Part shown: positions 8,399 through 17,784 of the stretch, piece by piece
Numbering within the stretch: the stretch's first letter is position 1
Layout of the letters: the number at the start of each line of letters is the position of its first letter
Assembly (NCBI GenBank): GCA_934631025.1
Contig: CAKTXR010000006.1
Coordinates: 34,971 to 98,970 of the forward strand
Length of the DNA: 64,000 nt
Direction of reading: 5' to 3'
From: an uncultured Clostridia bacterium
GTDB lineage: Bacteria > Bacillota > Clostridia > Christensenellales > Aristaeellaceae
Translations under genes and position numbers: made by a program
The notes under the pieces: generated by a model
Database searches by the model: none
What the model was told of the DNA's origin: nothing
The model's input: the letters and a program-made list of their open reading frames with translations, nothing else

Positions 8399-8780
8399 GT
8401 TATCCTCCCGTCCGGCGCGGCAAAACGCCGGAGCATCCTGTATGAAGGCCGTCGTCAGGCGGTCAAATGTGTTGGACGTACAATTTAATTTCAATCCACG
8501 CTCCCCGTGAAGAGCGTAACGGATTGGGATGAGCATATGCCGAGATCAGCACGGATTTCAATCCACGCTCCCCATGAAACGCATGACAGATCGGGCTGAA
8601 CGCCGAGATCGACGCGCATTTCAATCCACGCTCACAGCAGAAGGCGCAGCTCCATGGAAGCAAATGCGCCTTTTGATTTACGCTCTGTGCAAGAAGCGTG
8701 GCGATTATCCGGCGCATTGAAACGCGCTTTCAGACGATTTCACTCCACGCTCCCCACGCCGTTTTCATCGCATACAGCTT
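8399..8780. other. gene-free interval upstream of tsaD
   Basis: This stretch holds the tsaD leader (SD GGGAGG) and the CRISPR-like repeats described separately. Open frames across it are made of repeat-encoded peptides such as GAWIEI and ERGLK, which are artefacts of type I-C repeats and not real genes. No cas gene or tRNA is seen. Confidence 0.6.
8488..8769 (-). CRISPR. degenerate type I-C-like CRISPR repeat array (orphan)
   Basis: Five copies of a roughly 33-base unit start at 8488, 8555, 8618, 8670 (very decayed) and 8737. Read on the minus strand they end in GAGCGTGGATTGAAAT, the signature of type I-C repeats. The first copy still carries CTTCACGGGGAGCGTGG. The intervals are 34, 30, 19 and 34 bases. 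No cas gene is present in the window. The first two spacers are about 70 percent alike, which is unusual for a true array. It is best read as a relic, or as a tandem duplication of one repeat-spacer unit followed by decay. Confidence 0.5.
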
Positions 8781-9473
8781 TTACCGCTTTGCACGCCGGA
8801 TCTTTCCCGACACGGCCAGCACAGCCGCGGCCAGCGCGTAAAACAGCACCGCAAACAGCGCCGCGCTCACCGCGCCCTGAAGCGCCATGCCCGCGAAAAA
8901 TTCCTCGGGCAGCATCCGAATCATCACGTCGGTCGCGGGATCGAGCAGCCACAGATCGTTGCTGAAAACCAGATGGTGAAACGCTATAAACATGCGCGAA
9001 AATCCGGCGAGCTTCACGGCCAGCGCCCCCGCCGCGGCGATGAACGCAATCAGCCCCGCCGACACAGCCGTGCTTAAACCGGCGCGCCTCCCCGTCAGAG
9101 CGGCGGCGATCAGCAGCAGCACCGTCAGCACGACCAGTACGCGCCGGACGGCAAAGCCGATTTCGAACAGCCGGCGCACATCCTTCATATGCGACAGCTC
9201 GCGCGCATTGAACGCGCAGTCGACCTCCTCGCCGCGGAGCGTCACGCGGCGATCGAGCGAATCGATCGCCCCGCGCAGATAATCGGCCAGATCCCGATCG
9301 ATCAGCGCCTGCTCTTCGCGGGAAACACCCACGTCCTCGTAGACGTTCAGCTGATCCTGAAGGGCGACGTAGCGCGTCGGGTCGAGAAACGCCCGCTCAA
9401 GGCCGGTCAGCGCGCCAATGAAAAACGCGCCGATCAGCGCCAGCGCGCCCAGCATGACGGACAATCGCTTCAC
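8781..9473 (-). CDS. DUF1461 / TIGR01906 family integral membrane protein
   Basis: A protein of about 230 residues with one N-terminal membrane segment, an extracytoplasmic loop of about 80 residues holding the family motif FNARELSHMKDVRRLF, and three more membrane segments, the last near the C-terminus before a basic tail. Function is unknown; the family is common in Firmicutes. An ATG at 9488 is in frame but lacks an SD, whereas GTG at 9473 follows GGAGGG by seven bases and gives the usual short N-terminus, so GTG is preferred. Confidence 0.75.
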   Translation of the reverse strand: MKRLSVMLGALALIGAFFIGALTGLERAFLDPTRYVALQDQLNVYEDVGVSREEQALIDRDLADYLRGAIDSLDRRVTLRGEEVDCAFNARELSHMKDVRRLFEIGFAVRRVLVVLTVLLLIAAALTGRRAGLSTAVSAGLIAFIAAAGALAVKLAGFSRMFIAFHHLVFSNDLWLLDPATDVMIRMLPEEFFAGMALQGAVSAALFAVLFYALAAAVLAVSGKIRRAKR

Positions 9474-9499
9474 GATACGGCCCTCCATTCCGTCGAAAG

Positions 9500-9547
9500 G
9501 CCGTCCGTCCTCCCGACAGGCGAACGGACGGCGCAGGATTATTTTTT
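9500..9547 (+). terminator. plus-strand hairpin with T run in the leader of the DUF1461 gene
   Basis: GCCGTCCGT and ACGGACGGC arms followed by ATTATTTTTT on the plus strand. No plus-strand gene ends here, so it either stops antisense transcription or acts as a leader structure for the minus-strand gene. Confidence 0.4.
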
Positions 9548-9710
9548 AAGAGCGCGACTCAAGCGTCAAAGAAGCTTCCTATAGCTCGGGCGGCGCGCAT
9601 TTTCAGCATAAAGCGACATCAAAAGAGCGCCCGTCCGGCAAAAGAATTCCCCCCATATCCAAGGTTTTTGAAAACATCCTTAGGAAGGCACGTCCCGCGC
9701 CGGCTGTTTA

Positions 9711-10808
9711 TCAGAGCTTCTGCAGATAGGCGGTCACGAAGCCCTCAAGATCGCCGTCCATCACGGCGGAGATGTCGCCGGTTTCGTAGCCGGTGCGGTG
9801 ATCCTTGACCATGGTGTAGGGCTGGAAAACGTAGGAGCGGATCTGGCTGCCCCATTCGATCTTCTTCATTTCGCCCTTCACGTCGCTCATCTGCTCCTGC
9901 CGCTCCTTCTCGTGCAGCTCGGCCAGCTTGGCGCGCAGCATCATCATACAGGTTTCGCGGTTCTGGATCTGGCTGCGTTCGTTCTGGCACTGCACGACGA
10001 TGCCGGTGGGCAGGTGGGTCATGCGCACGGCCGAGTCGGTTCGGTTGACGTGCTGGCCGCCCTTGCCGGACGCGCGGTAGGTATCGATGCGCAGATCCTC
10101 GGTGCGGATCTCCATCGCGCCGTTGTCCTCGATGATGGGCGCGACGTCCAGCGAGGCGAACGACGTGTGGCGGCGGGCGTTCGCATCGAAGGGCGAAATG
10201 CGCACCAGCCGGTGAACGCCGCGCTCGGATTTCAGAAAGCCGTAGGCATATTCGCCCTTGACCTCAAACGTGACCGACTTGATGCCGGCCTCGTCGCCGT
10301 CAAGCATATCCAGCTCGCGCACGGCAAAGCCCATGCGCTCGGCGAAGCGGGTGTACATGCGATAGAGCATCTGCGTCCAGTCCTGCGCTTCGGTTCCGCC
10401 CGCGCCGGCGTGCAGCGCAAGGATGCAGTCGTTGCTATCGTATTCGTCGCGCAGAAGCGTGGTCAGGCGCAGCTGCTCCAGCTCGGCCTTGATCGACACA
10501 AACTCTGCGGCGATTTCCTGCGCCATGCTCTCGTCGTCGGCTTCCTCGGCCAGCTCCATCATGGCTTCGATGTCGTCGGCGCGGCTGTTCAGCGATTTGT
10601 AGTGCTGAAGGCGCGCTTCCACGCCGTGCGCCTTCTGGTTGATCTTCTGGGCATGCTCCATGTCGTCCCAGAAGCCGTTCGAGGCCATGTCCTCCTGATA
10701 CTCGATGAGCTGCTCCTTCAGGTGCTCGATGTCAAGCGCCTGCCCCAGCTCTTCGATAGAAGCGCGCACGGCCGCAAGATCCTGCTTAAATTGTTCCATT
10801 TCCAGCAT
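9711..10808 (-). CDS. prfB: peptide chain release factor 2
   Basis: RF2 of 365 residues, which ends translation at UGA and UAA. The stop-codon reading motif SPF (LVRISPFDANARRHTS) and the catalytic GGQ loop (ASGKGGQHVNRTDSAV) are intact. The usual programmed +1 frameshift site is absent: where E. coli reads CTT TGA C, this gene reads CTT GAC and the frame runs through, so RF2 does not autoregulate by frameshifting here. An upstream ATG at 10862 is in frame, but the ATG at 10808 has AAAGGTG before it and gives the normal family length. It lies 75 bases after secA on the same strand, the common secA-prfB order. Confidence 0.95.
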   Translation of the reverse strand: MLEMEQFKQDLAAVRASIEELGQALDIEHLKEQLIEYQEDMASNGFWDDMEHAQKINQKAHGVEARLQHYKSLNSRADDIEAMMELAEEADDESMAQEIAAEFVSIKAELEQLRLTTLLRDEYDSNDCILALHAGAGGTEAQDWTQMLYRMYTRFAERMGFAVRELDMLDGDEAGIKSVTFEVKGEYAYGFLKSERGVHRLVRISPFDANARRHTSFASLDVAPIIEDNGAMEIRTEDLRIDTYRASGKGGQHVNRTDSAVRMTHLPTGIVVQCQNERSQIQNRETCMMMLRAKLAELHEKERQEQMSDVKGEMKKIEWGSQIRSYVFQPYTMVKDHRTGYETGDISAVMDGDLEGFVTAYLQKL

Positions 10809-10883
10809 ATGTTCAAACACACCTTTCAAACTGTCGGTTTCTTTTTTATCGCCGTCGGGCATTATGGCCGGAAACGGAGGGGT

Positions 10884-13628
10884 CTAACGGCCCTTGCCGC
10901 AGCACTCCTTATACTTCTTGCCGCTGCCGCAGGGGCAGGGATCGTTGCGGCCGACCTTGGCGTCGGCATGGACGGGCTGCTTGGCGCTCGACGCGCTTTC
11001 GCCGCCGTGCGAGGCCACCAGCTTCTGCTCCTCCTCCCTGGACGGCTGCGGCGGCTGTTTGACCAGCGTGGCGAAGCACAGGCGGCGCAGCGTGTCCTCC
11101 TGAATGAGATGCGTCATCTCCTCGAACATCGCGTAGCCCTCGTGCTTGTATTCGACGATGGGATCGCGCTGCCCGTAGGCGCGCAGGCCGATGCCCTCGC
11201 GCAGCTGATCCATCGCGTCGATGTGATCCATCCAGCGGCGATCGACCGCGCTGAGCAGCACGACGCGCTCGAATTCACGCATATCGATGCCGACCTCGGC
11301 GATCATCTTCTCGCGTTCGGCATAGAACTCGTCGGCGGCTTCGACGATCATGCCCTCGAACGACTTGCGGTTGATGTCCTTGGCCGGGCCGTAGAGCGCT
11401 TCGACCGTGCCGCTCTTGAGGAAGAGATGCTCGAGATAATCGCCCAGACCCTTCACGTCCCAGTTGTCGGAATCGTCCTCGCCGGCGCAGAAGCGGGGCA
11501 TGGCCTCGTCGAGCAGCGCCTGGCGCATATTGAGGATGTTGGCGTGCATATCCTCGCCCATGAGCACCTCGCGGCGCTGGGAATAGATGACCTCGCGCTG
11601 CTGGTTCATCACGTCGTCGAACTGGAGCACGGTCTTGCGGATGCCGTAGTTGCGGCTCTCGACGCGCTTCTGGGCGTTCTCGATCTGATTGGACAGAAGC
11701 GAGTGCTCGATGGCCTGATCGTCGCCCACGCCCAGCTTGGCGATGATGGGCTGTATGCGATCCGAGCCGAAGAGCCGCATCAGGTCGTCGTCCATGGCGA
11801 TGAAGAACTGGCTAGAGCCGGGGTCGCCCTGACGACCCGCGCGGCCGCGCAGCTGGTTGTCGATGCGGCGGGACTCGTGGCGCTCGGTGCCGATGATGTG
11901 CAGGCCGCCCAGCTTGACGACCTCTTCATGCTCCTTGTCGGTCTCGGCTCTGAACGCCTTATAGTACTCGTTGAATACGGCGCGCGCGTCGAGCACCTCC
12001 TGAGAGACGTGCTCGTTGTGGCCCAGCGCATCCTCGATGACCTGCTCCTCATAGCCGGCCAGACGCATTTTCTGGCGCGCCATGAACTCGGCGTTGCCGC
12101 CCAGCAGGATGTCGGTGCCGCGGCCGGCCATGTTGGTGGAGATGGTCACCGCGTCGCGGCGGCCGGCCTGCGCGACGATCTCGGCTTCCTTTTCGTGGAA
12201 CTTGGCGTTCAGAACGACGTGCTTCACGCCGCGCAGCTCGAGCATTTTGCTCAGCAGCTCGCTCTTTTCGACCGACACCGTGCCCACGAGGATGGGCTGG
12301 CCGGTGGCGTGGCGGCGGATGATTTCCTCGACGACGGCGTTCCACTTGGCCTTCTGATTGAGAAAGACCAGATCGTTGAGATCCTTGCGGATCATGGGCT
12401 TGTTGGTGGGGATGGTCACCACGTCGAGATGATAGATGCCGCGGAATTCCTCTTCCTCCGTCTTGGCCGTGCCGGTCATGCCGGAGAGCTTTTTGTACAT
12501 CCGGAAGAAGTTCTGGAAGGTGATCGTGGCCAGCGTCTTGCTCTCGCGCTCGACCTTGACCTTTTCCTTGGCTTCGATGGCCTGATGCAGGCCGTCGGAA
12601 TAGCGGCGGCCCACCATCAGGCGGCCGGTGAACTCGTCCACGATGACCACCTGGCCGTCCTTGACGACGTAGTCCACGTCGCGCTTCATCATGACGTTGG
12701 CCTTGAGCGCCATCAGCACATGATGATAAAGGTCGATGTTGGCCGGATCGGTGAGGTTCTCCACGCCGAAATAGGCCTCGGCCTTGCGCACGCCCTTTTC
12801 GGTGAGGGAGGCGCTCTTCTGCTTTTCATCGCGGATATAGTCGCCCGATTCGGGATCGACCTCGCCGTTTTCGTCCTTCTCCAGCGCCTCGGTCAGGCGG
12901 GGGATGAAGCGGTCGACGCGATTGTACATCTCGGTGGACTTTTCGCCCTGGCCGGAGATGATCAGCGGCGTGCGCGCTTCGTCGATGAGGATGGAGTCCA
13001 CCTCGTCGACGATGGCGAAGTTGAGCGGGCGCTGCACCAGCCGCTCCCTGCGGATGACCATGTTGTCGCGCAGATAGTCGAAGCCCAGCTCGTTGTTGGT
13101 GGCGTAGGTGATGTCGGCGGCGTAGGATTTCTGGCGCGCCGCCGGATCCATGTCGTGTTCGATCAGGCCGACCGTCATGCCCATGAAGCGGTACACCTTG
13201 CCCATCCACTCGCTGTGGAAGCGGGCGAGGTATTCGTTGACGGTGACGATGTGTACGCCCTGAGCGGGAATGGCGTTCAGATAGGCGGGGAAGGTGGCGG
13301 TGAGCGTCTTGCCCTCGCCGGTTCTCATCTCGGCGATGCGGCCCTGATGCAGCGCGATCGCGCCCAGGAGCTGCGTGTCGAACGCGCGCTGGCCCAGCAC
13401 GCGGGAGGCGGCCTCGCGCACGGCGGCGTAGGCCTCAGGCAGCAGCTGATCGAGCGTCTCGCCCGCCGCGTAGCGCTCGCGGAAGGCGACGGTCATGCCG
13501 CCCAGCTCCTCGTCGCTCAGCGCGTGGAATTTCGGCTCAAGCTCGTTGATCTGTTTAACGGTGGCGCTCAGGCGGGCGATTTCCTTTTCGTTCGAGCCGC
13601 CGAGCCATTTTTTCAAAAATCCGAACAT
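10884..13628 (-). CDS. secA: protein translocase ATPase subunit SecA
   Basis: The 914-residue motor that drives secretory proteins through SecYEG. The Walker A motif MRTGEGKT lies at residues 101-108, the DEAD-like Walker B is in [15 protein letters not shown], the helicase motifs [10 protein letters not shown] and [13 protein letters not shown] are clear, and the C-terminus has the zinc and SecB-binding motif [13 protein letters not shown]. Length is normal. It has its own promoter and is followed by prfB. No second, accessory SecA appears in the window. Confidence 0.98.
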   Translation of the reverse strand: MFGFLKKWLGGSNEKEIARLSATVKQINELEPKFHALSDEELGGMTVAFRERYAAGETLDQLLPEAYAAVREAASRVLGQRAFDTQLLGAIALHQGRIAEMRTGEGKTLTATFPAYLNAIPAQGVHIVTVNEYLARFHSEWMGKVYRFMGMTVGLIEHDMDPAARQKSYAADITYATNNELGFDYLRDNMVIRRERLVQRPLNFAIVDEVDSILIDEARTPLIISGQGEKSTEMYNRVDRFIPRLTEALEKDENGEVDPESGDYIRDEKQKSASLTEKGVRKAEAYFGVENLTDPANIDLYHHVLMALKANVMMKRDVDYVVKDGQVVIVDEFTGRLMVGRRYSDGLHQAIEAKEKVKVERESKTLATITFQNFFRMYKKLSGMTGTAKTEEEEFRGIYHLDVVTIPTNKPMIRKDLNDLVFLNQKAKWNAVVEEIIRRHATGQPILVGTVSVEKSELLSKMLELRGVKHVVLNAKFHEKEAEIVAQAGRRDAVTISTNMAGRGTDILLGGNAEFMARQKMRLAGYEEQVIEDALGHNEHVSQEVLDARAVFNEYYKAFRAETDKEHEEVVKLGGLHIIGTERHESRRIDNQLRGRAGRQGDPGSSQFFIAMDDDLMRLFGSDRIQPIIAKLGVGDDQAIEHSLLSNQIENAQKRVESRNYGIRKTVLQFDDVMNQQREVIYSQRREVLMGEDMHANILNMRQALLDEAMPRFCAGEDDSDNWDVKGLGDYLEHLFLKSGTVEALYGPAKDINRKSFEGMIVEAADEFYAEREKMIAEVGIDMREFERVVLLSAVDRRWMDHIDAMDQLREGIGLRAYGQRDPIVEYKHEGYAMFEEMTHLIQEDTLRRLCFATLVKQPPQPSREEEQKLVASHGGESASSAKQPVHADAKVGRNDPCPCGSGKKYKECCGKGR

Positions 13629-13727
13629 ATCAGACCTCCATAGAAGAGTGTGTTTTCAAAAACCGGATACGCGCGGAAACGGCGATCGCACGCTCCGCGC
13701 GCCGGAGCAGACCTTATGATTCATTTA

Positions 13728-13756
13728 ATTTTACCATATTATGCGCGGAGACGCAA
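13728..13756 (-). promoter_or_regulatory. promoter of secA
   Basis: On the minus strand, TTGCGT (13756-13751), a 17-base spacer and TAAAAT (13733-13728), about 100 bases before the secA start. Confidence 0.6.
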
Positions 13757-13805
13757 GATAAAACGTGTTATATTGGATGTCATTCCGCGCGCGCTCCTGT
13801 GATTA

Positions 13806-14609
13806 TTATACGTCGCCCAGACGGCGGCGATACCGGCCGGGCGTTACGCCCATGTGCTTTTTGAACGCACGGCTGAAATAATACAGGCTCGAAAAGCCGC
13901 ACATTTCCGCCGTCTGGGACACGGAGTAATCGCCCTCGGCGCGCAATAGATCGCACGCACGCTCAAGGCGCAGGCGCATGAGATATTCCGAGGGCGCGCA
14001 GCCGTACGCCTCACGAAAGACGCGGCGGAACTGCACGGGGCTTAAATACGCTTCCGCCGCCAGCGCCTCCACGCGCAGCGAGGGATCGTCCAGCCGCGCG
14101 CGCATAAGCCGCATCGCCGCCGCCAGCCGGTCGCCCCGCGCGCCGGAGAGCGCCGCCGCCGACTGGTCGCGCGCCATCATGGCGATCAGGCGCAAAAGCA
14201 GCGCCCGACACACCATGCGGTAGCCCGGCTCCCTGTCCAGCCAGCAGGCCGCCATGCGCGAGAACAGCTCGAGCGCCGCGGCGGGATCGCGCGCGGGGCA
14301 GACGTCGGGCAGGCCCAGCGCGGAAAGCTCGTCGGGACGGGCCGTCTCAAAGTCGGCGTAGACGAACGTATAGGTTTCCTCGCCCAGCTGCCGCCCCTGA
14401 TAGCGGCTGTTTTTAGGCAGAAAGAACAGATCGCCCGATTTGACCTCGAAGCGCCGCCCGTCGATGAAGCGGTATTCCGCCCGTCCGGATTTGACGTAAA
14501 TCAGCCCATGCGAGTGTCGGGGCGGCGTTTCCAGCTTCAGCCAGCGGGGCGACGCGCCGTGTATGGCCAGCAGCATATCGGTGACGATCAGATCGACGTT
14601 GGGATTCAT
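13806..14609 (-). CDS. AraC family transcriptional regulator
   Basis: A 267-residue regulator with an N-terminal cupin-like sensor domain (HSHGLIYVKSGRAEYRF, then a loop with PKNSRYQG) and a C-terminal double helix-turn-helix typical of AraC (YLSPVQFRRVFREAYGCAPSEYLMRLRLERA and MCGFSSLYYFSRAFKKHMGVTPGRYRRR). It is transcribed divergently from the glycyl radical enzyme, which it most likely controls in response to a small molecule, perhaps the enzyme's substrate. The GTG at 14618 is in frame but the ATG at 14609 follows GGGAGG and is preferred. Confidence 0.88.
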   Translation of the reverse strand: MNPNVDLIVTDMLLAIHGASPRWLKLETPPRHSHGLIYVKSGRAEYRFIDGRRFEVKSGDLFFLPKNSRYQGRQLGEETYTFVYADFETARPDELSALGLPDVCPARDPAAALELFSRMAACWLDREPGYRMVCRALLLRLIAMMARDQSAAALSGARGDRLAAAMRLMRARLDDPSLRVEALAAEAYLSPVQFRRVFREAYGCAPSEYLMRLRLERACDLLRAEGDYSVSQTAEMCGFSSLYYFSRAFKKHMGVTPGRYRRRLGDV

Positions 14610-14627
14610 GCGCTTCACCTCCCAGCC

Positions 14628-14656
14628 AGTATAGCACGGGGCGCGCGCGGGTTCAA
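14628..14656 (-). promoter_or_regulatory. promoter of the AraC regulator
   Basis: On the minus strand, TTGAAC (14656-14651), a 17-base spacer and TATACT (14633-14628). The predicted transcript would have a leader of only about 12 bases. Confidence 0.55.
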
Positions 14657-14709
14657 TATCCGGACGCGGCGCACGATCGATTTGTGCAAATTTATGGTTG
14701 AAAAGCGCA

Positions 14710-14739
14710 TTGCGCGGCGGCGGGAATGCGGGCTATAAT
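14710..14739 (+). promoter_or_regulatory. promoter of the glycyl radical enzyme gene
   Basis: TTGCGC at 14710, an 18-base spacer and TATAAT at 14734. It lies within 60 bases of the divergent AraC promoter, so a single regulator site between them could govern both. Confidence 0.6.
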
Positions 14740-14779
14740 GGACGCAGCATGAAACGCCGAAGGGCGGGAGGATATTTCT

Positions 14780-16990
14780 ATGGACAGGACGTTTGAGCGG
14801 GATCGCGCGCTGCTGGATCGCCAATACGAGAGCGTTTGCTATGATCCCGAGACGGGACTTTCGCGGGAAGAGCTGCGCGCCGAGGCCGACGCGCTCGAAA
14901 AGCGCCTTTCGGGCGAAGCGCCCCTTTGCGTCAAGGCGGCGTTATTCAAGCTGACGCTGGAGAAGGCGCGCATCCATGTGGACGCATTCGACTGGATCGC
15001 CGATCACATCGACTTTGGCGATGCGCTCTCTGATCTGCGCGGCCGGCAGTGGACGGACAGCGGCCTGAAGGCAGTCTGCGCGCCGGTCGATCCGCTGACC
15101 GAATCGGGGCTTCTGACCGCCGGACTGGATATATCGCACACGTCGCCGGACTGGGAACGGCTGCTGACGCTGGGCCTTTGCGGCCTGCAAAGCGCCGCCG
15201 AGACGCGAAAGGCGCAGCTCGCCGCCGAAAACGCGCTGACCACGCGCCGCCGCGATTTTCTGGACGGCGTGATCACGGTTTACGGCGCGATGCGCACGCT
15301 CTGCCGCCGATTGAGCGCGCAGGCCGAGAAGGAAAGAGCGCGCCATCCGGAGGACGAAGCGCGGCTGAAGGCCGTCTCCGCGGCGCTTGCGCATATCGCC
15401 GATCATCCGCCGCGGACGCTTCACGAGGCTATGCAGCTGGCCTATATCTATCACGAATGTCAGGAATTCGAGGGCGAGCCGGTGCGCTCGATGGGCGGCT
15501 TCGACCGGCTCTACGGCCGCTTTTACGAAAGCGATCTCGCGGCGGGGCGATTGACGCGCGATCAGGCCAAAGAGCTGATCAAATACTTCTTCAACAAGTT
15601 CTACGCGCGCACGCAGGACAAGGCCAACGGCAAGAATTTCTACTTCGGCGGCGAGCTGCCGGGCGGTGAGAGCGCCGTGAACGATTTGTCCTATCTCGCA
15701 CTCGAAGCGTATCGGGAGATGCGCACGGTCAATCCCAAGCTGTCGGTGCGCGTGTCAGCCAATACGCCGCAGGATTTCGTCGCGCTGGCGGCCGACTGCA
15801 TCCGCGAGGGCTGCTCGGGCATCGTGTTCTGTAACGACAGATCGATCATCGAGACGATGATGAAATTCGGCAAGACGCGGGAGGACGCGCGGCGCTATGT
15901 GCCCATCGGCTGCTATGAGCCGGCGGCGGAGGGGCTTGAGATGAACCGCTCGGTTTCCGCGACGGTCAATCTGCCCAAGCTGGTCGAGCTGGCATTAAAC
16001 GACGGCTTCGATCCGGTATACAACCGGCAGAGCGGCCCGCATACGGGGCTGGATTTCGACAGCTATGCGGCGTTTGAGGAGGCGGTTTTCCGGCAGGCGG
16101 ATTATGTCCTCGATCTGGCGATGGAGCAGATCCGAAAGTCGGAGGCCTGCTGGCCGCGCTTTAACCCCTCGCCGGTGCTGTCGGGCACGATGGCGCCCTG
16201 TCTGGACGCGGCGCGCGACGTGAGCCGCGGCGGCACGAAATACAACAACGCCGGCATCGTCTGCGGCAGTTTGGGCACGGCGGTCGACGCGCTGATCGCC
16301 GTCAAAAGGCTGGTGTTTGAGGAAAAGCGGCTGACGCTCTCCGAGCTGCGCGATATTCTCAGGAGCAACTGGGAAAACGACCCGCGCCTGCGCCTGATCG
16401 CGCTCAAAAAGCTTCCCAAATGGGGCAACGGCGACCCTGAAGCCGACGCCATCGCCTGTCGGATGAACGCGCGCCTGGCCGCCTGCGTCAACGGCCAGCC
16501 GAACACGCTGGGCGGCGTTTTCCAGCTGGCGCAGTTCTCCATCGACTACACCGTGCGTTTCGGCAAAAGCTGCGGCGCGACCCCCGACGGCCGCAGAAAG
16601 GGCGAGATGACCAGCAAGAATCTCGCCGCCGTGACGGCCATGGATCGGCGCGGCGTGACGGCGATGATCGAATCGGCGGGTCGGCTCGATCAGACGCAGT
16701 TTCCAGACGGCGCGGTGCTGGACTGCATATTCCACCCCTCGGCGGTGCGCGGGGCGGAGGGGCTCAAGGCGTTCGTGCAGCTGATAGACACCTATTTTTC
16801 GCTGGGCGGGCTGTGCATACAGTTCAACGTGTTCGACGCGGCCACGCTGCGGGCGGCGCAGGAGAATCCCGAAAAATACGCGTCGCTTCAAGTGCGCGTG
16901 TGCGGCTGGAACGTGTTCTTCAACCATCTGAGCCGTGCCGAGCAGGACGAATTTATCCGGCAGGCCGAGCATGAGGAGGGAATCCGATGA
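14780..16990 (+). CDS. glycyl radical enzyme (pyruvate formate-lyase family), substrate unassigned
   Basis: A 736-residue member of the PFL/glycerol dehydratase superfamily. The active-site cysteine is Cys378 in IGCYEP with the CxE glutamate two residues on, as in radical dehydratases and other eliminases rather than PFL, which has Cys-Cys. The radical-bearing glycine is Gly709 in RVCGWNVFFNHLS near the C-terminus. Such enzymes need an activase; one lies at 21.5 kb. The Tyr in GCYEP differs from the GCVEP of choline TMA-lyase, glycerol dehydratase and isethionate lyase, so none of these is implied. It has a strong SD (GGGAGG), a divergent AraC regulator and a Nudix gene coupled by ATGA overlap. 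It must work without oxygen. Confidence 0.88.
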   Translation: MDRTFERDRALLDRQYESVCYDPETGLSREELRAEADALEKRLSGEAPLCVKAALFKLTLEKARIHVDAFDWIADHIDFGDALSDLRGRQWTDSGLKAVCAPVDPLTESGLLTAGLDISHTSPDWERLLTLGLCGLQSAAETRKAQLAAENALTTRRRDFLDGVITVYGAMRTLCRRLSAQAEKERARHPEDEARLKAVSAALAHIADHPPRTLHEAMQLAYIYHECQEFEGEPVRSMGGFDRLYGRFYESDLAAGRLTRDQAKELIKYFFNKFYARTQDKANGKNFYFGGELPGGESAVNDLSYLALEAYREMRTVNPKLSVRVSANTPQDFVALAADCIREGCSGIVFCNDRSIIETMMKFGKTREDARRYVPIGCYEPAAEGLEMNRSVSATVNLPKLVELALNDGFDPVYNRQSGPHTGLDFDSYAAFEEAVFRQADYVLDLAMEQIRKSEACWPRFNPSPVLSGTMAPCLDAARDVSRGGTKYNNAGIVCGSLGTAVDALIAVKRLVFEEKRLTLSELRDILRSNWENDPRLRLIALKKLPKWGNGDPEADAIACRMNARLAACVNGQPNTLGGVFQLAQFSIDYTVRFGKSCGATPDGRRKGEMTSKNLAAVTAMDRRGVTAMIESAGRLDQTQFPDGAVLDCIFHPSAVRGAEGLKAFVQLIDTYFSLGGLCIQFNVFDAATLRAAQENPEKYASLQVRVCGWNVFFNHLSRAEQDEFIRQAEHEEGIR

Positions 16991-17550
16991 CGCTGGAACA
17001 GGAACTTTTGACCTATCAGCCCGCAAACGAGCAGGAAGCGCGCGATCTGCCGAAGATGCTCGCCTTTCTGCGCGAGGGCGAAACGCCCTTCGACCGCGCC
17101 AACGAGACGGCGCACTTCACCGCCTCGGCATGGGTGGTCGGCCGCGAGACGGGGAAGGTGCTGCTCATTTATCACAACATCTATCAGTCCTGGGCGTGGA
17201 CGGGCGGCCATGCCGACGGCGAAACCGACCTGCGCGCCGTCGCCCGTCGGGAGGCCATGGAGGAGAGCGGCGTGAGCGGCCTGCGCGATCTGGAGGACGG
17301 CCCGCTGTCGATCGAAATTCTGACCGTCAACGGCCATGAAAAGCGCGGGCAATACGTCTCGTCGCACCTGCACTACAACGTGACCTATCTCTTCGAAGCG
17401 GACGACCGGCAGGCCGTTCACATGAAGAGCGACGAAAACAGCGGCGCGGGCTGGTTTGCGCCCGAGGACGCGCTCGCCGCCGTTTCTGAGGTATGGATGC
17501 GGGAGCGCATCTATCCCAAGCTGATTGCCAAAGCGGCGCGGCTGAAATAG
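16987..17550 (+). CDS. Nudix hydrolase
   Basis: 187 residues with a Nudix box in the variant GGHADGETDLRAVARREAME plus ESGV, one residue shorter than the textbook box but like that of the GGHxDGD subgroup. The REAMEE glutamates should bind Mg2+. The fold cleaves nucleoside diphosphates linked to another moiety; the substrate is unknown. The start codon overlaps the stop of the glycyl radical enzyme gene (ATGA), so the two are translationally coupled. A housecleaning or cofactor role beside the radical enzyme is inference only. Confidence 0.85.
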   Translation: MTLEQELLTYQPANEQEARDLPKMLAFLREGETPFDRANETAHFTASAWVVGRETGKVLLIYHNIYQSWAWTGGHADGETDLRAVARREAMEESGVSGLRDLEDGPLSIEILTVNGHEKRGQYVSSHLHYNVTYLFEADDRQAVHMKSDENSGAGWFAPEDALAAVSEVWMRERIYPKLIAKAARLK

Positions 17551-17733
17551 CGCTGTGGATGAGATTGCAGCCGTTCGTTGAACGGGCGATTTGCTGTGCT
17601 TCCGCGTAGTCCAATATCCTGCCGTTTTCCTGTGGAGCTGCATCCGGTATGCGGCTCCACGCCTTTCACTCAAGCGCTTTTTCATAACTTTCCAGCCGAA
17701 CGGGCGGATTCATAACGCCCGTTTGACGAACGT

Positions 17734-17774
17734 AAAAACTCTCCGGCCGGACGCGAAATCCGGTCGGAGTTTTT
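17734..17774. terminator. bidirectional terminator between the Nudix and PHP genes
   Basis: A stem of AAAACTC-CCGGCCGGA against TCCGG-CGGAGTTTTT, with A and T runs on either side, serving the plus-strand Nudix gene and the minus-strand PHP gene. A second hairpin (AACGGGCG/CGCCCGTT) lies just upstream near 17700-17724. Confidence 0.75.
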
Positions 17775-17784
17775 GTATGTGTGG

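Noticed and set aside
8463..8717. An 84-residue open frame with ERGLK and GAWIEI peptides
   Set aside because: These peptides are the translation of type I-C repeats; such frames are a known artefact of CRISPR arrays.
9798..13643. A 1281-codon open frame on the plus strand
   Set aside because: It is the antisense of secA and prfB, opened by high GC codon bias; the protein is His/Leu/Ala-rich and has no domain.
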